Assembly: GCF_000720475.1 (NCBI RefSeq)
Contig: NZ_JOAP01000007.1
Span: 186,001 to 250,000, forward strand
Reading direction: 5' to 3'
DNA from: Streptomyces aureocirculatus
GTDB lineage: Bacteria; Actinomycetota; Actinomycetes; Streptomycetales; Streptomycetaceae
DNA: 64,000 bases
Shown: piece after piece, positions 51,448 to 60,027 of the stretch
How the letters are laid out: each line of letters begins with the position of its first letter
Numbering within the stretch: position 1 is the first letter of the stretch
Made by a program: the position numbers and the translations under genes
Notes under the pieces: model-generated
What the model was told of the DNA's origin: nothing
Databases searched by the model: none
What the model saw: the letters and a program-made list of their open reading frames with translations, nothing else

Positions 51448-53094
51448 CTACCTGGCCCGCGCCACTCTTCGCTCGTCCCATACGGGCTCGGGGGTCTCCC
51501 TGACCCGGCCGTCGGCGCCGAAGACCAGATAGCGGTCGAACGACCGGGCGAACCAGCGGTCGTGGGTGACCGCGAGCACCGTGCCCTCGTACGCCTCCAG
51601 GCCCTCCTGCAGCGCCTCGGCCGACTCCAGGTCGAGGTTGTCGGTGGGCTCGTCGAGCAGCAGGGCGGTGGAGCCCTGCAGTTCGAGGAGCAGGATCTGG
51701 AAACGGGCCTGCTGTCCGCCAGAGAGGCGCTCGAAGCGCTGCTCGGCCTGGCCCGTCAGTTCATAGCGGCGCAGCCGGGACATCGCCGCGCCGCGGGCCT
51801 GGGCGTGCTCGCGCCACAGGATGTCGAGGAGGGTGCGGCCGAACAGCTCGGGGTGGGCGTGCGTCTGTGCGAAGTGTCCCGGCACGACGCGCGCGCCGAG
51901 CTTCCACTCGCCGGTGTGCCGCACCGGGTTCTCGGCGTTCTCACCGTCCTCGAAGCCGTGCGCGAGCAGGCGCAGGAAGTGCGACTTGCCCGAGCCGTTC
52001 GAGCCGAGCACGGCGACCCGTTCGCCGTAGAAGACCTCCAGGTCGAAGGGTTTCATCAGGCCGGTCAGCTCAAGGCCCTTGCAGGTGACCGCCCGCACCC
52101 CCGTGCGCCCGCCGTGCAGTCGCATCGTGATGTCCTGCTTGCGCGGCGGCTCCGGCGGCGGGCCCGCCTCCTCGAACTTGCGCAGCCGGGTCTTCGCCGC
52201 CTGGTAGCGCGAGGCCATCTCGTCGCTGCGCGCGGCGTACTGCTGCATGTCCAGGACCAGGCGCTTGAGCTGGGCGTGCTTCTCGTCCCAGCGGCGGCGC
52301 AGCTCCTCGAAGCGCGCGAAGCGCTCCTGGCGGGCCTCGTGGTACGTCGCGAAGCCCGCGCCGTGCACCCACACCTCGGAGCCGCCGGGGCTCGGCTCCA
52401 CGCTGACGATCTTCTCGGCGGCGCGGGCCAGGAGCTCCCTGTCGTGGCTGACGAACAGGACGGTCTTGCGGGTCTCCTTCAGCCGCTCCTCCAGCCAGCG
52501 CTTCCCCGGCACGTCCAGGTAGTTGTCCGGCTCGTCCAGGAGCAGGACCTCGTCGGTGCCGCGCAGCAGGGCTTCGAGGACCAGGCGTTTCTGCTCGCCG
52601 CCGGAGAGCGTGCGCACCTCGCGCCACTGGGCCTTGTCGTAGGGGACGCCGAGCGCGGCCGTGGTGCAGATGTCCCACAGCGTCTCCGCCTCGTACCCCC
52701 GCGCCTCCGCCCAGTCCGACAGGGCCTGCGCGTACTGGAGCTGGGCCGCCTCGTCGTCGACGGTCATGATGGCGTGCTCCGCCTTGTCGACGGCGCGCGC
52801 GGCCTCCCTGATACGGGGCTGCGCGACGGCCACAAGCAGGTCGCGGACGGTGGTCTCGTCCCGTACGGAGCCCACGAACTGGGGCATCACCGCGAGACCG
52901 CCGGACACCGTGACCGTGCCGCCGTGCGGCTGCAGCTCCCCCGCGATCAGCTTGAGCAGCGTCGTCTTGCCCGCGCCGTTCGCCCCCACGAGCGCCACCG
53001 ACGCGCCCTCGCCGACGCGGAACGACACATCACCGAGCAGGGCTCGCCCGTCCGGCAGGTAGTACTCGATGTGCGCTGCTTCCAGATGTCCCAT
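51448..53094 (-). CDS. ABC-F-subfamily ATPase
   Basis: 548 aa, two ATPase domains without membrane segments. Domain 1: GANGAGKTTLLKL, LSGGEQKRLVLEALL, VLLLDEPDNYLD; domain 2: GSNGSGKSHFLRLL, LSGGQQARFQILLLEL, LLLDEPTDNLDLES. The linker (about 260-330) is charged and helical, typical of ABC-F translation factors/antibiotic-resistance proteins. Note the second Walker A has SH instead of ST at the last position. Start ATG 53094. Confidence 0.93.
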   Translation of the reverse strand: MGHLEAAHIEYYLPDGRALLGDVSFRVGEGASVALVGANGAGKTTLLKLIAGELQPHGGTVTVSGGLAVMPQFVGSVRDETTVRDLLVAVAQPRIREAARAVDKAEHAIMTVDDEAAQLQYAQALSDWAEARGYEAETLWDICTTAALGVPYDKAQWREVRTLSGGEQKRLVLEALLRGTDEVLLLDEPDNYLDVPGKRWLEERLKETRKTVLFVSHDRELLARAAEKIVSVEPSPGGSEVWVHGAGFATYHEARQERFARFEELRRRWDEKHAQLKRLVLDMQQYAARSDEMASRYQAAKTRLRKFEEAGPPPEPPRKQDITMRLHGGRTGVRAVTCKGLELTGLMKPFDLEVFYGERVAVLGSNGSGKSHFLRLLAHGFEDGENAENPVRHTGEWKLGARVVPGHFAQTHAHPELFGRTLLDILWREHAQARGAAMSRLRRYELTGQAEQRFERLSGGQQARFQILLLELQGSTALLLDEPTDNLDLESAEALQEGLEAYEGTVLAVTHDRWFARSFDRYLVFGADGRVRETPEPVWDERRVARAR

Positions 53095-53245
53095 GCGGGC
53101 GATTGTCCGGGGACGGGCCCGGGACGGGCAAACGGTTTGCGGGGCCGTGCTCGGTGTGGCGGGGCGTGCGCCGTGCCGCGCGCCGCGGGCCGTGAGCCGT
53201 GCCGCCGGGCCGTTGCGGACGGCGAGGCGGGGGTACGCGGCCGGT

Positions 53246-54799
53246 ATGACCTCTGATGCCGCTCCTCCCCTGTCCTCGCTGGCCGCCCGGGCCCTGTCGA
53301 CGTCCTCGGTGTCCTCGGTGCCCGCGCCGTTCCTCGCGTCCCCGTCCGGCAGGCCCGGGAACCGCCTCATGGCGCTCGACCGCCGGGTGTTCGACGCGGT
53401 GGCCGCCCAGCACTGGCCCGGCGCCGACGAGCTGCTGCCCCAACTGAGCAGGGCCGCGAACCACGGGCGGCTGTGGTTCGGCGTGGCGGCGGGGCTCGCC
53501 GCGACCCGGCGCCCGCGGGCGCGGCGGGCCGCCGTCCGCGGCGTGGCGTCCCTGGCCCTCGCCTCCGCGACCATCAACACCCTCGGCAAGCGGACGGTGC
53601 GGCGGGCGCGCCCTGTCCTCGACACCGTGCCGATGGTGCGCAGGCTCAAACGGCAGCCGATCACCACGTCCTTCCCGTCCGGGCACGCCGCGTCCGCCGC
53701 GGCCTTCGCCGCCGGTGTGGCCCTGGAGTCACCCCGGCTCGGTGCGGCCGTCGCCCCGCTGGCGGGCGCCGTCGCGCTGTCCCGCGTCTACACCGGGGTG
53801 CACTTTCCTAGTGACGTGCTCGTCGGTGCCGCCCTCGGCGCCGGTGCCGCGTTCGCGGTCCGCGGGCTCGTGCCCACCCGCTCGCAACTGCCGCCGCCGG
53901 GCCGCCCGCGCGCCGAGGCGCCCGCCCTGCCCGGTGGCCGCGGCCTCGTCGTGGTCACCGACAGCGGCGCGAGGACATCGGGCCGGGTGCACGACCTGCT
54001 CGACGCGCTGCCGCACGCCGAAGTGGTGACTTGCGGGCCCGACGACCTGCCGGACGAGCTGGACAAGGCGGCGGCCCGCGCCCGCGCCCTCGGTGTGTGC
54101 GGCGGCGACGGCACCGTCAACGCGGCGGCCGCCGCGGCCCTGCGTCACGGCGTGCCCCTCGCCGTGCTGCCCGGCGGCACGCTCAACCACTTCGCGTACG
54201 ACCTCGGCGTGGAGGAGGCCGCGGACCTGGCGTCGGCTGTGGAGACGGGGGACGCGATAGCCGTGGACGTGGGCCGGTTCCGCTCGGCGGCCGGGGAGGG
54301 GCACTTCCTCAACACGTTCAGCCTCGGTGTCCACCCGGAGCTTGCCCGCGAACGCGAGCGCTGGTCGCACCGCGTCGGCGGCTGGGCCGCGGGTGTCCTG
54401 GCCGCGGCCCACGTCCTGCGCTCCGACCAGCAGCCGCTGCACGCCGAGATCGGTGGCAGCCGGCGGCCGCTGTGGCTCCTCTTCGCCGGGAACTGCCTGT
54501 ACAACCGGCTGGGCCTGGCGCCCGCACGGCGCTTCGACCTCGCCGACGGGCTGCTCGACGTACGCGTCGTGCACGGTGGCCGCCGGCCCGGCGCCCGTCT
54601 GCTCGCGGCCGCCCTGACCTCGCCGGTGGAGCGCTCCCCCGTCCAGAGCGCGGTCCGCCCGAACCGCCTGCGCCTGTCCGGACTCGCACCCGGCACGAAG
54701 ATCGCGCACGACGGTGAACTCTCCGAAGCCGAGGGCGACCTGGTGCTCGACAAGCTGCCGGAGGCGCTGACCGTCTACCGGCCGGCGCAGCCGTCCTGA
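53246..54799 (+). CDS. PAP2 phosphatase-diacylglycerol kinase fusion
   Basis: 517 aa. Residues ~45-220 are a PAP2 domain with the three motifs KRTVRRARP, PSGH and SRVYTGVHFPSD, plus membrane helices. Residues ~240-515 are a DAGK/LCB5-type lipid-kinase domain with GVCGGDGTVN and LPGGTLNHFAYDLG. Such fusions can dephosphorylate one lipid phosphate and phosphorylate another, or recycle lipid carriers. Start ATG 53246. Confidence 0.9.
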   Translation: MTSDAAPPLSSLAARALSTSSVSSVPAPFLASPSGRPGNRLMALDRRVFDAVAAQHWPGADELLPQLSRAANHGRLWFGVAAGLAATRRPRARRAAVRGVASLALASATINTLGKRTVRRARPVLDTVPMVRRLKRQPITTSFPSGHAASAAAFAAGVALESPRLGAAVAPLAGAVALSRVYTGVHFPSDVLVGAALGAGAAFAVRGLVPTRSQLPPPGRPRAEAPALPGGRGLVVVTDSGARTSGRVHDLLDALPHAEVVTCGPDDLPDELDKAAARARALGVCGGDGTVNAAAAAALRHGVPLAVLPGGTLNHFAYDLGVEEAADLASAVETGDAIAVDVGRFRSAAGEGHFLNTFSLGVHPELARERERWSHRVGGWAAGVLAAAHVLRSDQQPLHAEIGGSRRPLWLLFAGNCLYNRLGLAPARRFDLADGLLDVRVVHGGRRPGARLLAAALTSPVERSPVQSAVRPNRLRLSGLAPGTKIAHDGELSEAEGDLVLDKLPEALTVYRPAQPS

Positions 54800-54840
54800 T
54801 CCCGTCGAGCTGAACCCCGTCCGAACCCATCGAGGAACTG

Positions 54841-54874
54841 ACCGCATCATGAGATGGGGGTCTCATGATGCGGT
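54841..54874. promoter_or_regulatory. perfect 14-bp palindrome upstream of the methyltransferase
   Basis: accgcatcatgaga (54841-54854) and tctcatgatgcggt (54861-54874) are perfect complements around a 6-bp G-rich spacer. TACAGT (54885-54890) lies 7 nt before the ATG at 54897, so it is a likely -10 of a leaderless transcript and the palindrome would cover the -35 region. Strong operator candidate. Confidence 0.75.
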
Positions 54875-54896
54875 ACGTGCTGCTTACAGTGCGGCC

Positions 54897-55721
54897 ATGA
54901 CGCCATCACAGCAGCCCCGCGCCGAGACCGCCGTCTACACCCACGGGCACCACGAGTCCGTCCTGCGCTCGCACACCTGGCGTACCGCCGCCAACTCGGC
55001 GGCCTACCTTCTGGACGCGTTGAAGCCGCACTGGCGGGTCCTGGACGTCGGCTGCGGGCCCGGCACCATCACCGCCGACCTGGCCGCCCTGGTCCCGGAA
55101 GGACACGTCACGGGCATCGACCGCGCCCCCGGTGTCCTGGAGCAGGCCCGCGCGACCGCCGCCGCACGCGCCCTGGACAACGTCACGTTCACCACCGGTG
55201 ACGTGCACGCCCTCGACCACCCCGACGACTCCTTCGACGTCGTGCACGCCCATCAGGTGCTCCAGCACGTGGGCGACCCGGTCCACGCCCTGCGCGAGCT
55301 GCGCCGGGTGTGCAGGCCTGGCGGGATCGTCGCCGTACGCGACAGCGACTACGCGGCGATGACCTGGTACCCGCAGGTGGCCGGACTCGACGACTGGCTC
55401 GCCCTGTACCGGCGCGTGGCCCGCGCCAACGGCGGCGAGCCGGACGCCGGGCGGCGCCTGAAGGCCTGGGCCCGCCAGGCCGGTTTCGCGGACGTCACGG
55501 CGGGCGCGGGCACCTGGTGTTACAGCACGCCCGAGGAACGGGCCTGGTGGAGCGAGCTGTGGGCGGACCGCACGGTGGCGTCCGCGTACGCCGGGCGCGC
55601 CACGCAGGGACACACGGACGCGGAGGGCCTCGCGGCGATCGCCGCCGCCTGGCGGGAATGGGGGCGCGCGGAGGACGGCTGGTTCGTGGTCCTGCACGGT
55701 GAGGTGCTGTGCCGGGCCTGA
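54897..55721 (+). CDS. class I SAM-dependent methyltransferase (UbiE-like)
   Basis: 274 aa. Motif I VLDVGCGPGTITADLAALV, motif II VTGIDRAPGVLEQA, post-motif DSFDVVHAHQVLQHVGDPVH. The N-terminal TAVYTHGHHESVLRSHTWRT is common in actinobacterial 'methyltransferase type 11' proteins. There is no ribosome site before ATG 54897, and the -10 candidate 7 nt upstream suggests a leaderless mRNA. Confidence 0.88.
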   Translation: MTPSQQPRAETAVYTHGHHESVLRSHTWRTAANSAAYLLDALKPHWRVLDVGCGPGTITADLAALVPEGHVTGIDRAPGVLEQARATAAARALDNVTFTTGDVHALDHPDDSFDVVHAHQVLQHVGDPVHALRELRRVCRPGGIVAVRDSDYAAMTWYPQVAGLDDWLALYRRVARANGGEPDAGRRLKAWARQAGFADVTAGAGTWCYSTPEERAWWSELWADRTVASAYAGRATQGHTDAEGLAAIAAAWREWGRAEDGWFVVLHGEVLCRA

Positions 55722-55773
55722 ACGTCAGCGGTCGGTCCCTGGGAAGCGGCGGTCGGTCCCGCGGGAACGGCCG

Positions 55774-56139
55774 TCAGTCCCTGGGAAGCAGCGGTCCCAG
55801 CGGGCCGAGGTCCAGGTTCAGGTCCTCGGGCCGCAGCCCGTACCGCTCGCGGAGGCGCTTCATCCGGTCCTCCAGGAGCATCAGCGTCATACCGACCCGC
55901 TCCTCCTGGTCCTCCGTCAGCTCACCGGTGTCGAAGCGGCGGATCGCCTGCCGCTCCATGAGCTGGCGCAGCAGCTCGACGACGGTGAGGACGAGGGCGA
56001 CGAGGTCCCGTTCCACGGTGTCGGGTTCGAGGTCCAGCTTCGTGGTCTGCGCCGTCTGGGTCGTCTGGGTCGTCTGGGTCGTCTGCGTCGTCCGGGGCGT
56101 CTGCGTCGTCTGCGTCGGCTTCTTCATGTCCGCGGTCAT
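55774..56139 (-). CDS. gvpK: gas vesicle protein GvpK
   Basis: 121 aa. The conserved GvpK core runs from ~residue 36: LDLEPDTVERDLVALVLTVV, ELLRQLMERQAIRRFDTGEL, LGLRP-type end RYGLRPEDLNLDLGPLGPLL. Before it is a 9-bp-repeat-coded Thr-Gln segment (TTQTTQTTQTTQ). ATG overlaps the GvpS stop (ATGA). Last gene of the cluster. Confidence 0.94.
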   Translation of the reverse strand: MTADMKKPTQTTQTPRTTQTTQTTQTTQTAQTTKLDLEPDTVERDLVALVLTVVELLRQLMERQAIRRFDTGELTEDQEERVGMTLMLLEDRMKRLRERYGLRPEDLNLDLGPLGPLLPRD

Positions 56140-56396
56140 GACGCCTCCCTCTCGTCCCTCTCGTCCCTCTCGTCGAGCTCACGAAGGCCGCTCTGCTCGT
56201 CCGCGTCGGGCCACGGTGCCTGCACCTGCGCGTTGACCGAGCTGATCAGCGCCTTCAGATCGATGCGGACGAGGTCGACGTCCGCGATGCGCAGGGTGAT
56301 GTCACCCGCGAGGACCACTCCGCCGGCGAGCAACCGGTCGAGCAGGTCCACGAGTGCGATCTCCCGTTGGGCGAACGGGTCGCCCGCGCCGCTCAT
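56136..56396 (-). CDS. gvpS: gas vesicle protein GvpS (GvpA/J-fold)
   Basis: 86 aa. The Gas_vesicle fold is ALVDLLDRLLAGGVVLAGDI, then TLRIADVDLVRIDLKALISS; an acidic-basic tail (ELDERDERDEREAS) follows. A minor wall or assembly component. Overlaps gvpL and gvpK by 4 bp each. Confidence 0.9.
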   Translation of the reverse strand: MSGAGDPFAQREIALVDLLDRLLAGGVVLAGDITLRIADVDLVRIDLKALISSVNAQVQAPWPDADEQSGLRELDERDERDEREAS

Positions 56397-57268
56397 GACG
56401 CCTCGCCGGTGTCCTGGCTCGCCGCGCCCGCAGTGCCTGCTGTGCCCGCTGTGCCTGCTGTGCCTGCTGTGCCTGCTGTGCCGTTCAGGGGCGCATCGGG
56501 CTCGGGGTCGTCCGTGAAGGAGTACGCGGCCCACGGCCCTGTCACCTCCACCTGTAGCCCCGGCCGGGTGCCCTCCGCCCTGCCGACCAGCTCCAGGAAC
56601 TCCTCGGACCGGGCGCGCGGCACCAGATAGGCGGAGTTGAGGATGTTGCGGCCGGAGCCCGCTTCCGTGAGCGGCCCGCTCTGCGGGGGGTGCAGCCGCG
56701 CGTCGGACGCGTACCGGGCGAGGTCCTCGTGCAGTTGCCGGGCGAACGCCTCGGCCCGCGCCGCGGACTCCTCCCGCGCCGCGTTGCCGGCCCGGCGCCG
56801 CCGCAGGTAGTCCCGCCCCGACTCCGGCGCGCCCGACGGCTGCGGAGCGGCGGCCTCGGCCGCGCTCTCCTCGCCGAGCCACACCTTCACGCCCCACTCC
56901 ACGTGGCCGTCGATGCGGTCGAGGATCCGGCGCAGCCGCTCGGACTCGTCCTGCAGCATGGCGCGCACGCCGCTGTCGTCACGGAAGACGGTGCCGAGCC
57001 GCAGCGGCAGCGGGCAGGTCAGGGTGGTCAGCGCGGCCACGACGCGCTGATGGGCGCGGGCCGTCGCCGCCAGCCAGTCGAGGTCCTCCAGATGCGCGTG
57101 CAACTGTTCCCGCCCGAAGTCCCGCTCGGGGACCGGGCTGAGGACGGCCACCAGGCCCTCGTGCACGAGCTGCCGCGGCGGCGCGCCGCCGACGCCGGTC
57201 AGATCGGCGTGCAGCGGCGCGTCAAGGGGGCGGCACACGGCGTACACATAGCGCAGTTCATCGGTCAC
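56393..57268 (-). CDS. gvpL: gas vesicle protein GvpL (GvpL/F family)
   Basis: 291 aa. GvpL/F motifs: RYVYAVCRPLDAPLHADLTG, LPLRLGTVFRDDSGVRAML and AYLVPRARSEEFLELVGRAE, with VTGPWAAYSFTDDPEPD near the end. It then carries a Gly-Thr-Ala repeat (NGTAGTAGTAGTAGT) made by a 9-bp array, ending SQDTGEAS. GTG start at 57268, overlapping the gvpJ stop by 11 bp, with GAGGAG upstream. Confidence 0.92.
   Translation of the reverse strand: MTDELRYVYAVCRPLDAPLHADLTGVGGAPPRQLVHEGLVAVLSPVPERDFGREQLHAHLEDLDWLAATARAHQRVVAALTTLTCPLPLRLGTVFRDDSGVRAMLQDESERLRRILDRIDGHVEWGVKVWLGEESAAEAAAPQPSGAPESGRDYLRRRRAGNAAREESAARAEAFARQLHEDLARYASDARLHPPQSGPLTEAGSGRNILNSAYLVPRARSEEFLELVGRAEGTRPGLQVEVTGPWAAYSFTDDPEPDAPLNGTAGTAGTAGTAGTAGTAGAASQDTGEAS
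56428..56482. repeat. 9-bp tandem array in gvpL
   Basis: About six copies of a gtgcctgct-type 9-bp unit; each encodes three residues of the GvpL tail (Gly-Thr-Ala). Confidence 0.85.
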
Positions 57269-57662
57269 GTTCGCGTTCTCCTCGGCCGTCGGCCTTCTTA
57301 CCCCGCTCCTCCCCCGTTCCGGGGCCAAGAGCGCCGCCGTCCACCCTTGTGCCCTGTTCCAGTTGCTCCACACGGCGGCGCAGTTCCTCGTTCTCGCGCG
57401 CGAGCTCCGTGCGGCGCGCGCCGCTGGACAGCGCCGGGTCGTCCTCCCACCAGTCGATGCCCATCTCCTTGGCGCGTTCGACCGAGGCGACGACGAGCCG
57501 GAGTTTGATCGTGAGGAGCTCGATGTCCAGCAGGTTGATCTTGATGTCACCGGCGATGACGATGCCCTTGTCCAGGACACGCTCAAGGATGTCGGCGAGG
57601 TTGGCGCCGCCCTGGGGGGCGCCCTGGAGGGACGACGACGGCATACGGCTCGCGGTGGTCAT
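57258..57662 (-). CDS. gvpJ: gas vesicle protein GvpJ
   Basis: 134 aa. GvpA/J fold: LADILERVLDKGIVIAGDIK, then INLLDIELLTIKLRLVVASV. Its C-terminus is charged and predicted helical (ARENEELRRRVEQLEQGTR). Start overlaps the gvpZ stop by ATGA. Confidence 0.94.
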   Translation of the reverse strand: MTTASRMPSSSLQGAPQGGANLADILERVLDKGIVIAGDIKINLLDIELLTIKLRLVVASVERAKEMGIDWWEDDPALSSGARRTELARENEELRRRVEQLEQGTRVDGGALGPGTGEERGKKADGRGERERDR

Positions 57663-59002
57663 CGACGGCTCCGGCGGCCACCCGCCGAGGCGTGCTCGCC
57701 CCGCGGCTCGTCCTCGGCCTCGGGCTCCGCGCCCTCCTTCTCGTAGCGCTCCTCCTCGTCGTCCTCGTACGGGGCCTCGTCCTCGGCTTCGTCCTCGACC
57801 TCGTCCTCGTACGGGGCGTCCTCCTCGGCCTCATCTTCGTAGGGGGCCTCGTCGGGGTCGTCCTCGGCACGCGGCTCGTCCTCGTCGATGTCGTCCTCGT
57901 CATCGGCGGGCTCGTCATCGGCGGACTGGACGTCGTCGTGCGGCTCGTCGGCGTCGGCGCGAGGCTCGTCGTCCTCGTCGGTCTCCGCGGGCTCGTCCGT
58001 CTCGTCGGCGTCGTCGGCGTCGACCTCGTCCTCGTACGGCGCCTCGTCGCCCTCGCGGTCCGCGTCGCCGCCGCGCACCTCGTCGCCGTCCTCGGCGCCC
58101 TCGGCGTTCTCAGCGCCTTCGGCGCCCTCGGCGTCCTCTTCCTCGGCGGTCACCTCGTCGTGGCTGCGCACGACCTCGCCGTCGCGGATCTCGGCGCGCC
58201 AGCCGTCGCTCGCCTCGCCGCGCATCGTGATGTGCCGTGCGAAGTGCTTGAGGTCGAGCCGGGCCCGGCGGCCCTGGGCGCGCCAGATGTTGCCGGTCTT
58301 CTCGAACAGCCCCTTCGGGTAGTACTCGATGATCAGCAGCACCCGGGTCAGTTGGTCGCCGAGCGGATGGAAGGTCACCACGCCCTTGGTGGAGCCCTTC
58401 GCACCCTCCGACGTCCAGGAGATGCGCTGGTCAGGGACCTGCTCGGTCACATGGGCCCGCCAGCTCCTGCTGGACCAGAACACCTTGAGCTGCCAGTCCG
58501 AGTCCGTGTCACCCGCCGGGGTGGCGCTCTTGACGCCCTTGGCGAAGGTGGAGAACTCCTGGAGCTGCGTCCACTGGTCGTAGGCCGCACGCACCGGCAC
58601 ACCGACGTCGACGTACTCCAGGATGACGGTGGGCTTCTGGCCGCCGCCACTTTTCTTACGTCCGCCGGTGGCGTTCTTCAGGGCGCCCTTGACGGAGTCC
58701 TTCAGGCGGCTGCCGCCGACCTCCACGGCGCTGCGCAGCGGGCCCTTGCCGTCGGCGAGCTTGCGGCCGCCCTCCAGGGCGAGCTTGCCGAAGCCGGGGC
58801 TCTTGCCGTCCGCGATGTCGTTGAGCTTGACGGTGGTCTGCCCGAGCTTGCGGCCCACACCGACGAGGGCGCGTTCGGCCTGCGCCATCAGATAGGCCCT
58901 GGCCTCGTCCTTCAGGCGGTCCGCCGCCTGACTGTTGACGGCGGCGCTCAGCGGATTCGCCGAGCCGGAGTCCTCGCGGGAGTCCTGGCGTGTGTCAGCC
59001 AT
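57659..59002 (-). CDS. gvpZ: GvpZ: SRPBCC-domain protein with very acidic C-terminal tail
   Basis: 447 aa. A helical N-terminus (ADRLKDEARAYLMAQAERAL, ~30-120) precedes an SRPBCC/polyketide-cyclase domain (TVILEYVDVGVPVRAAYDQW, ISWTSEGAKGSTKGVVTFHP, LLIIEYYPKGLFEKTGNIWR). From ~residue 285 the rest is Glu/Asp-rich with repeats (DEAPYEDE, EDEAPYEDD), about 150 residues, almost certainly disordered. GvpZ is a Streptomyces-type accessory gene; its exact role is not known. The SRPBCC domain suggests lipid or small-hydrophobe binding. Confidence 0.85.
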   Translation of the reverse strand: MADTRQDSREDSGSANPLSAAVNSQAADRLKDEARAYLMAQAERALVGVGRKLGQTTVKLNDIADGKSPGFGKLALEGGRKLADGKGPLRSAVEVGGSRLKDSVKGALKNATGGRKKSGGGQKPTVILEYVDVGVPVRAAYDQWTQLQEFSTFAKGVKSATPAGDTDSDWQLKVFWSSRSWRAHVTEQVPDQRISWTSEGAKGSTKGVVTFHPLGDQLTRVLLIIEYYPKGLFEKTGNIWRAQGRRARLDLKHFARHITMRGEASDGWRAEIRDGEVVRSHDEVTAEEEDAEGAEGAENAEGAEDGDEVRGGDADREGDEAPYEDEVDADDADETDEPAETDEDDEPRADADEPHDDVQSADDEPADDEDDIDEDEPRAEDDPDEAPYEDEAEEDAPYEDEVEDEAEDEAPYEDDEEERYEKEGAEPEAEDEPRGEHASAGGRRSRR

Positions 59003-59702
59003 CGTTGCCTCCCTTCGCGCGGGCCGTCTTCTTCGCGCCGCTCCGCTGCTGCGTGGAGCGGGCCTGCGTGCTCCGCTTCTGACTGCCGCGCGCGCTCTGC
59101 GCCTTGCCCGCCGGAGCGCGCTTGCGCTGGGGGCGCTGCGTGCTCTGCTGCTCGGGCTCGTCGTCGGCGCTGGCCGCGCGGTCGGCGCTGGCCGCGCTGT
59201 CCTCGGTCCGCTTCCGACTGCGCGACGTGGTGCTCTTCTTCGTGGCGCCGCGGGCGGCGGACGTGGCCTTCTTCGTCGCCGAGCCCGTCTTGCGGGTGCC
59301 CGGCTTCGCGGCCGCGCCCGTGCTCTCGCCCGCGTCACGCGCCTTGTCGGCCGACTCGTCGGCATCGGGGACCTCGTCGGGCACAGCCCCCGAGAGCCGG
59401 TCGCGCACGTCCAGGGTGCGCTCGTGCAGCCGGTCGGCGAGGCCTTCGATCCGCCGGTCGAGCAGCGATCCCGTCGCCGCCTTGCCGACACCCCGCAGAT
59501 CCTGCCTGAGCTGGTCGCCGATCTCCTTGAACTGCGGGTTCTTCTCCATCTGCTGCGACACCGCGCGGGCTATCCCGGCGGGGCCGAGCTGCATCTTGCG
59601 GCCTGCCACCATCGTGCCCACGGCGAAGGCGAACTTCGCCTTCTTCGTGCGTCCGAGGAGATACCCCGCCCCTACGGCGAGGCCCACTGCCAGTCGGTTC
59701 AT
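58995..59702 (-). CDS. gvpY: GvpY: accessory gas vesicle protein with basic tail
   Basis: 235 aa. Residues 1-~100: NRLAVGLAVGAGYLLGRTKK, then VSQQMEKNPQFKEIGDQLRQ and a helical segment. The last ~110 residues are Lys/Arg/Ser/Thr/Ala-rich (SATKKATSAARGATKKSTTS), like histone H1 tails. Its charge is opposite to the acidic tail of the adjacent GvpZ. Overlaps gvpG by ATGA and gvpZ by 8 bp. Confidence 0.85.
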   Translation of the reverse strand: MNRLAVGLAVGAGYLLGRTKKAKFAFAVGTMVAGRKMQLGPAGIARAVSQQMEKNPQFKEIGDQLRQDLRGVGKAATGSLLDRRIEGLADRLHERTLDVRDRLSGAVPDEVPDADESADKARDAGESTGAAAKPGTRKTGSATKKATSAARGATKKSTTSRSRKRTEDSAASADRAASADDEPEQQSTQRPQRKRAPAGKAQSARGSQKRSTQARSTQQRSGAKKTARAKGGNDG

Positions 59703-59986
59703 GACGTCACTGTCCTGCCTGTGCCGGCTGTCGGGTCATCCGCCTGGGCCACGTCGCCGACTGGCCCATGGCCGAGGCGGGCGAGGAGTTCGTCCTCGCG
59801 ACGGTCGAATTCGCTTTCGTCGATCTCGCCTGCTTCCAGGCGCTCGGTGAGCTGAGCGAGTTCCTTGCGGACGGCCGAAGGGTCGTAGTACTGCCGCTCC
59901 GCCTCGTCGACCACCCGCTGGAGCACCCACATGGTGCCGCGGGCGGGAGCGAGCGGCAGGGCGAGGAGTTCACCGATGAGTCCCAT
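59699..59986 (-). CDS. gvpG: gas vesicle protein GvpG
   Basis: 95 aa. MGLIGELLALPLAPARGTMW, then VLQRVVDEAERQYYDPSAVR and LTERLEAGEIDESEFDRREDELLARL in parts, a typical GvpG. Assembly component. AAGGAGG lies 11 nt before ATG 59986. 41 bp after gvpF. Confidence 0.95.
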   Translation of the reverse strand: MGLIGELLALPLAPARGTMWVLQRVVDEAERQYYDPSAVRKELAQLTERLEAGEIDESEFDRREDELLARLGHGPVGDVAQADDPTAGTGRTVTS

Positions 59987-60027
59987 GGGCGGAGCTCACC
60001 TCCTTACTCGTCGCACGACCGCCGTGC

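Noticed and set aside
54841..54874. Palindrome read as an intrinsic terminator of the PAP2-kinase gene
   Set aside because: No T run, moderate GC, and it is 40 bp past the stop but just before a promoter; an operator is a better reading, though a terminator role is not excluded.
57692..59509. Plus-strand frame rich in Leu/Val that looks like a membrane protein opposite gvpZ
   Set aside because: It is the antisense of the Asp/Glu-rich GvpZ tail, whose codons read as Leu/Val on the other strand.
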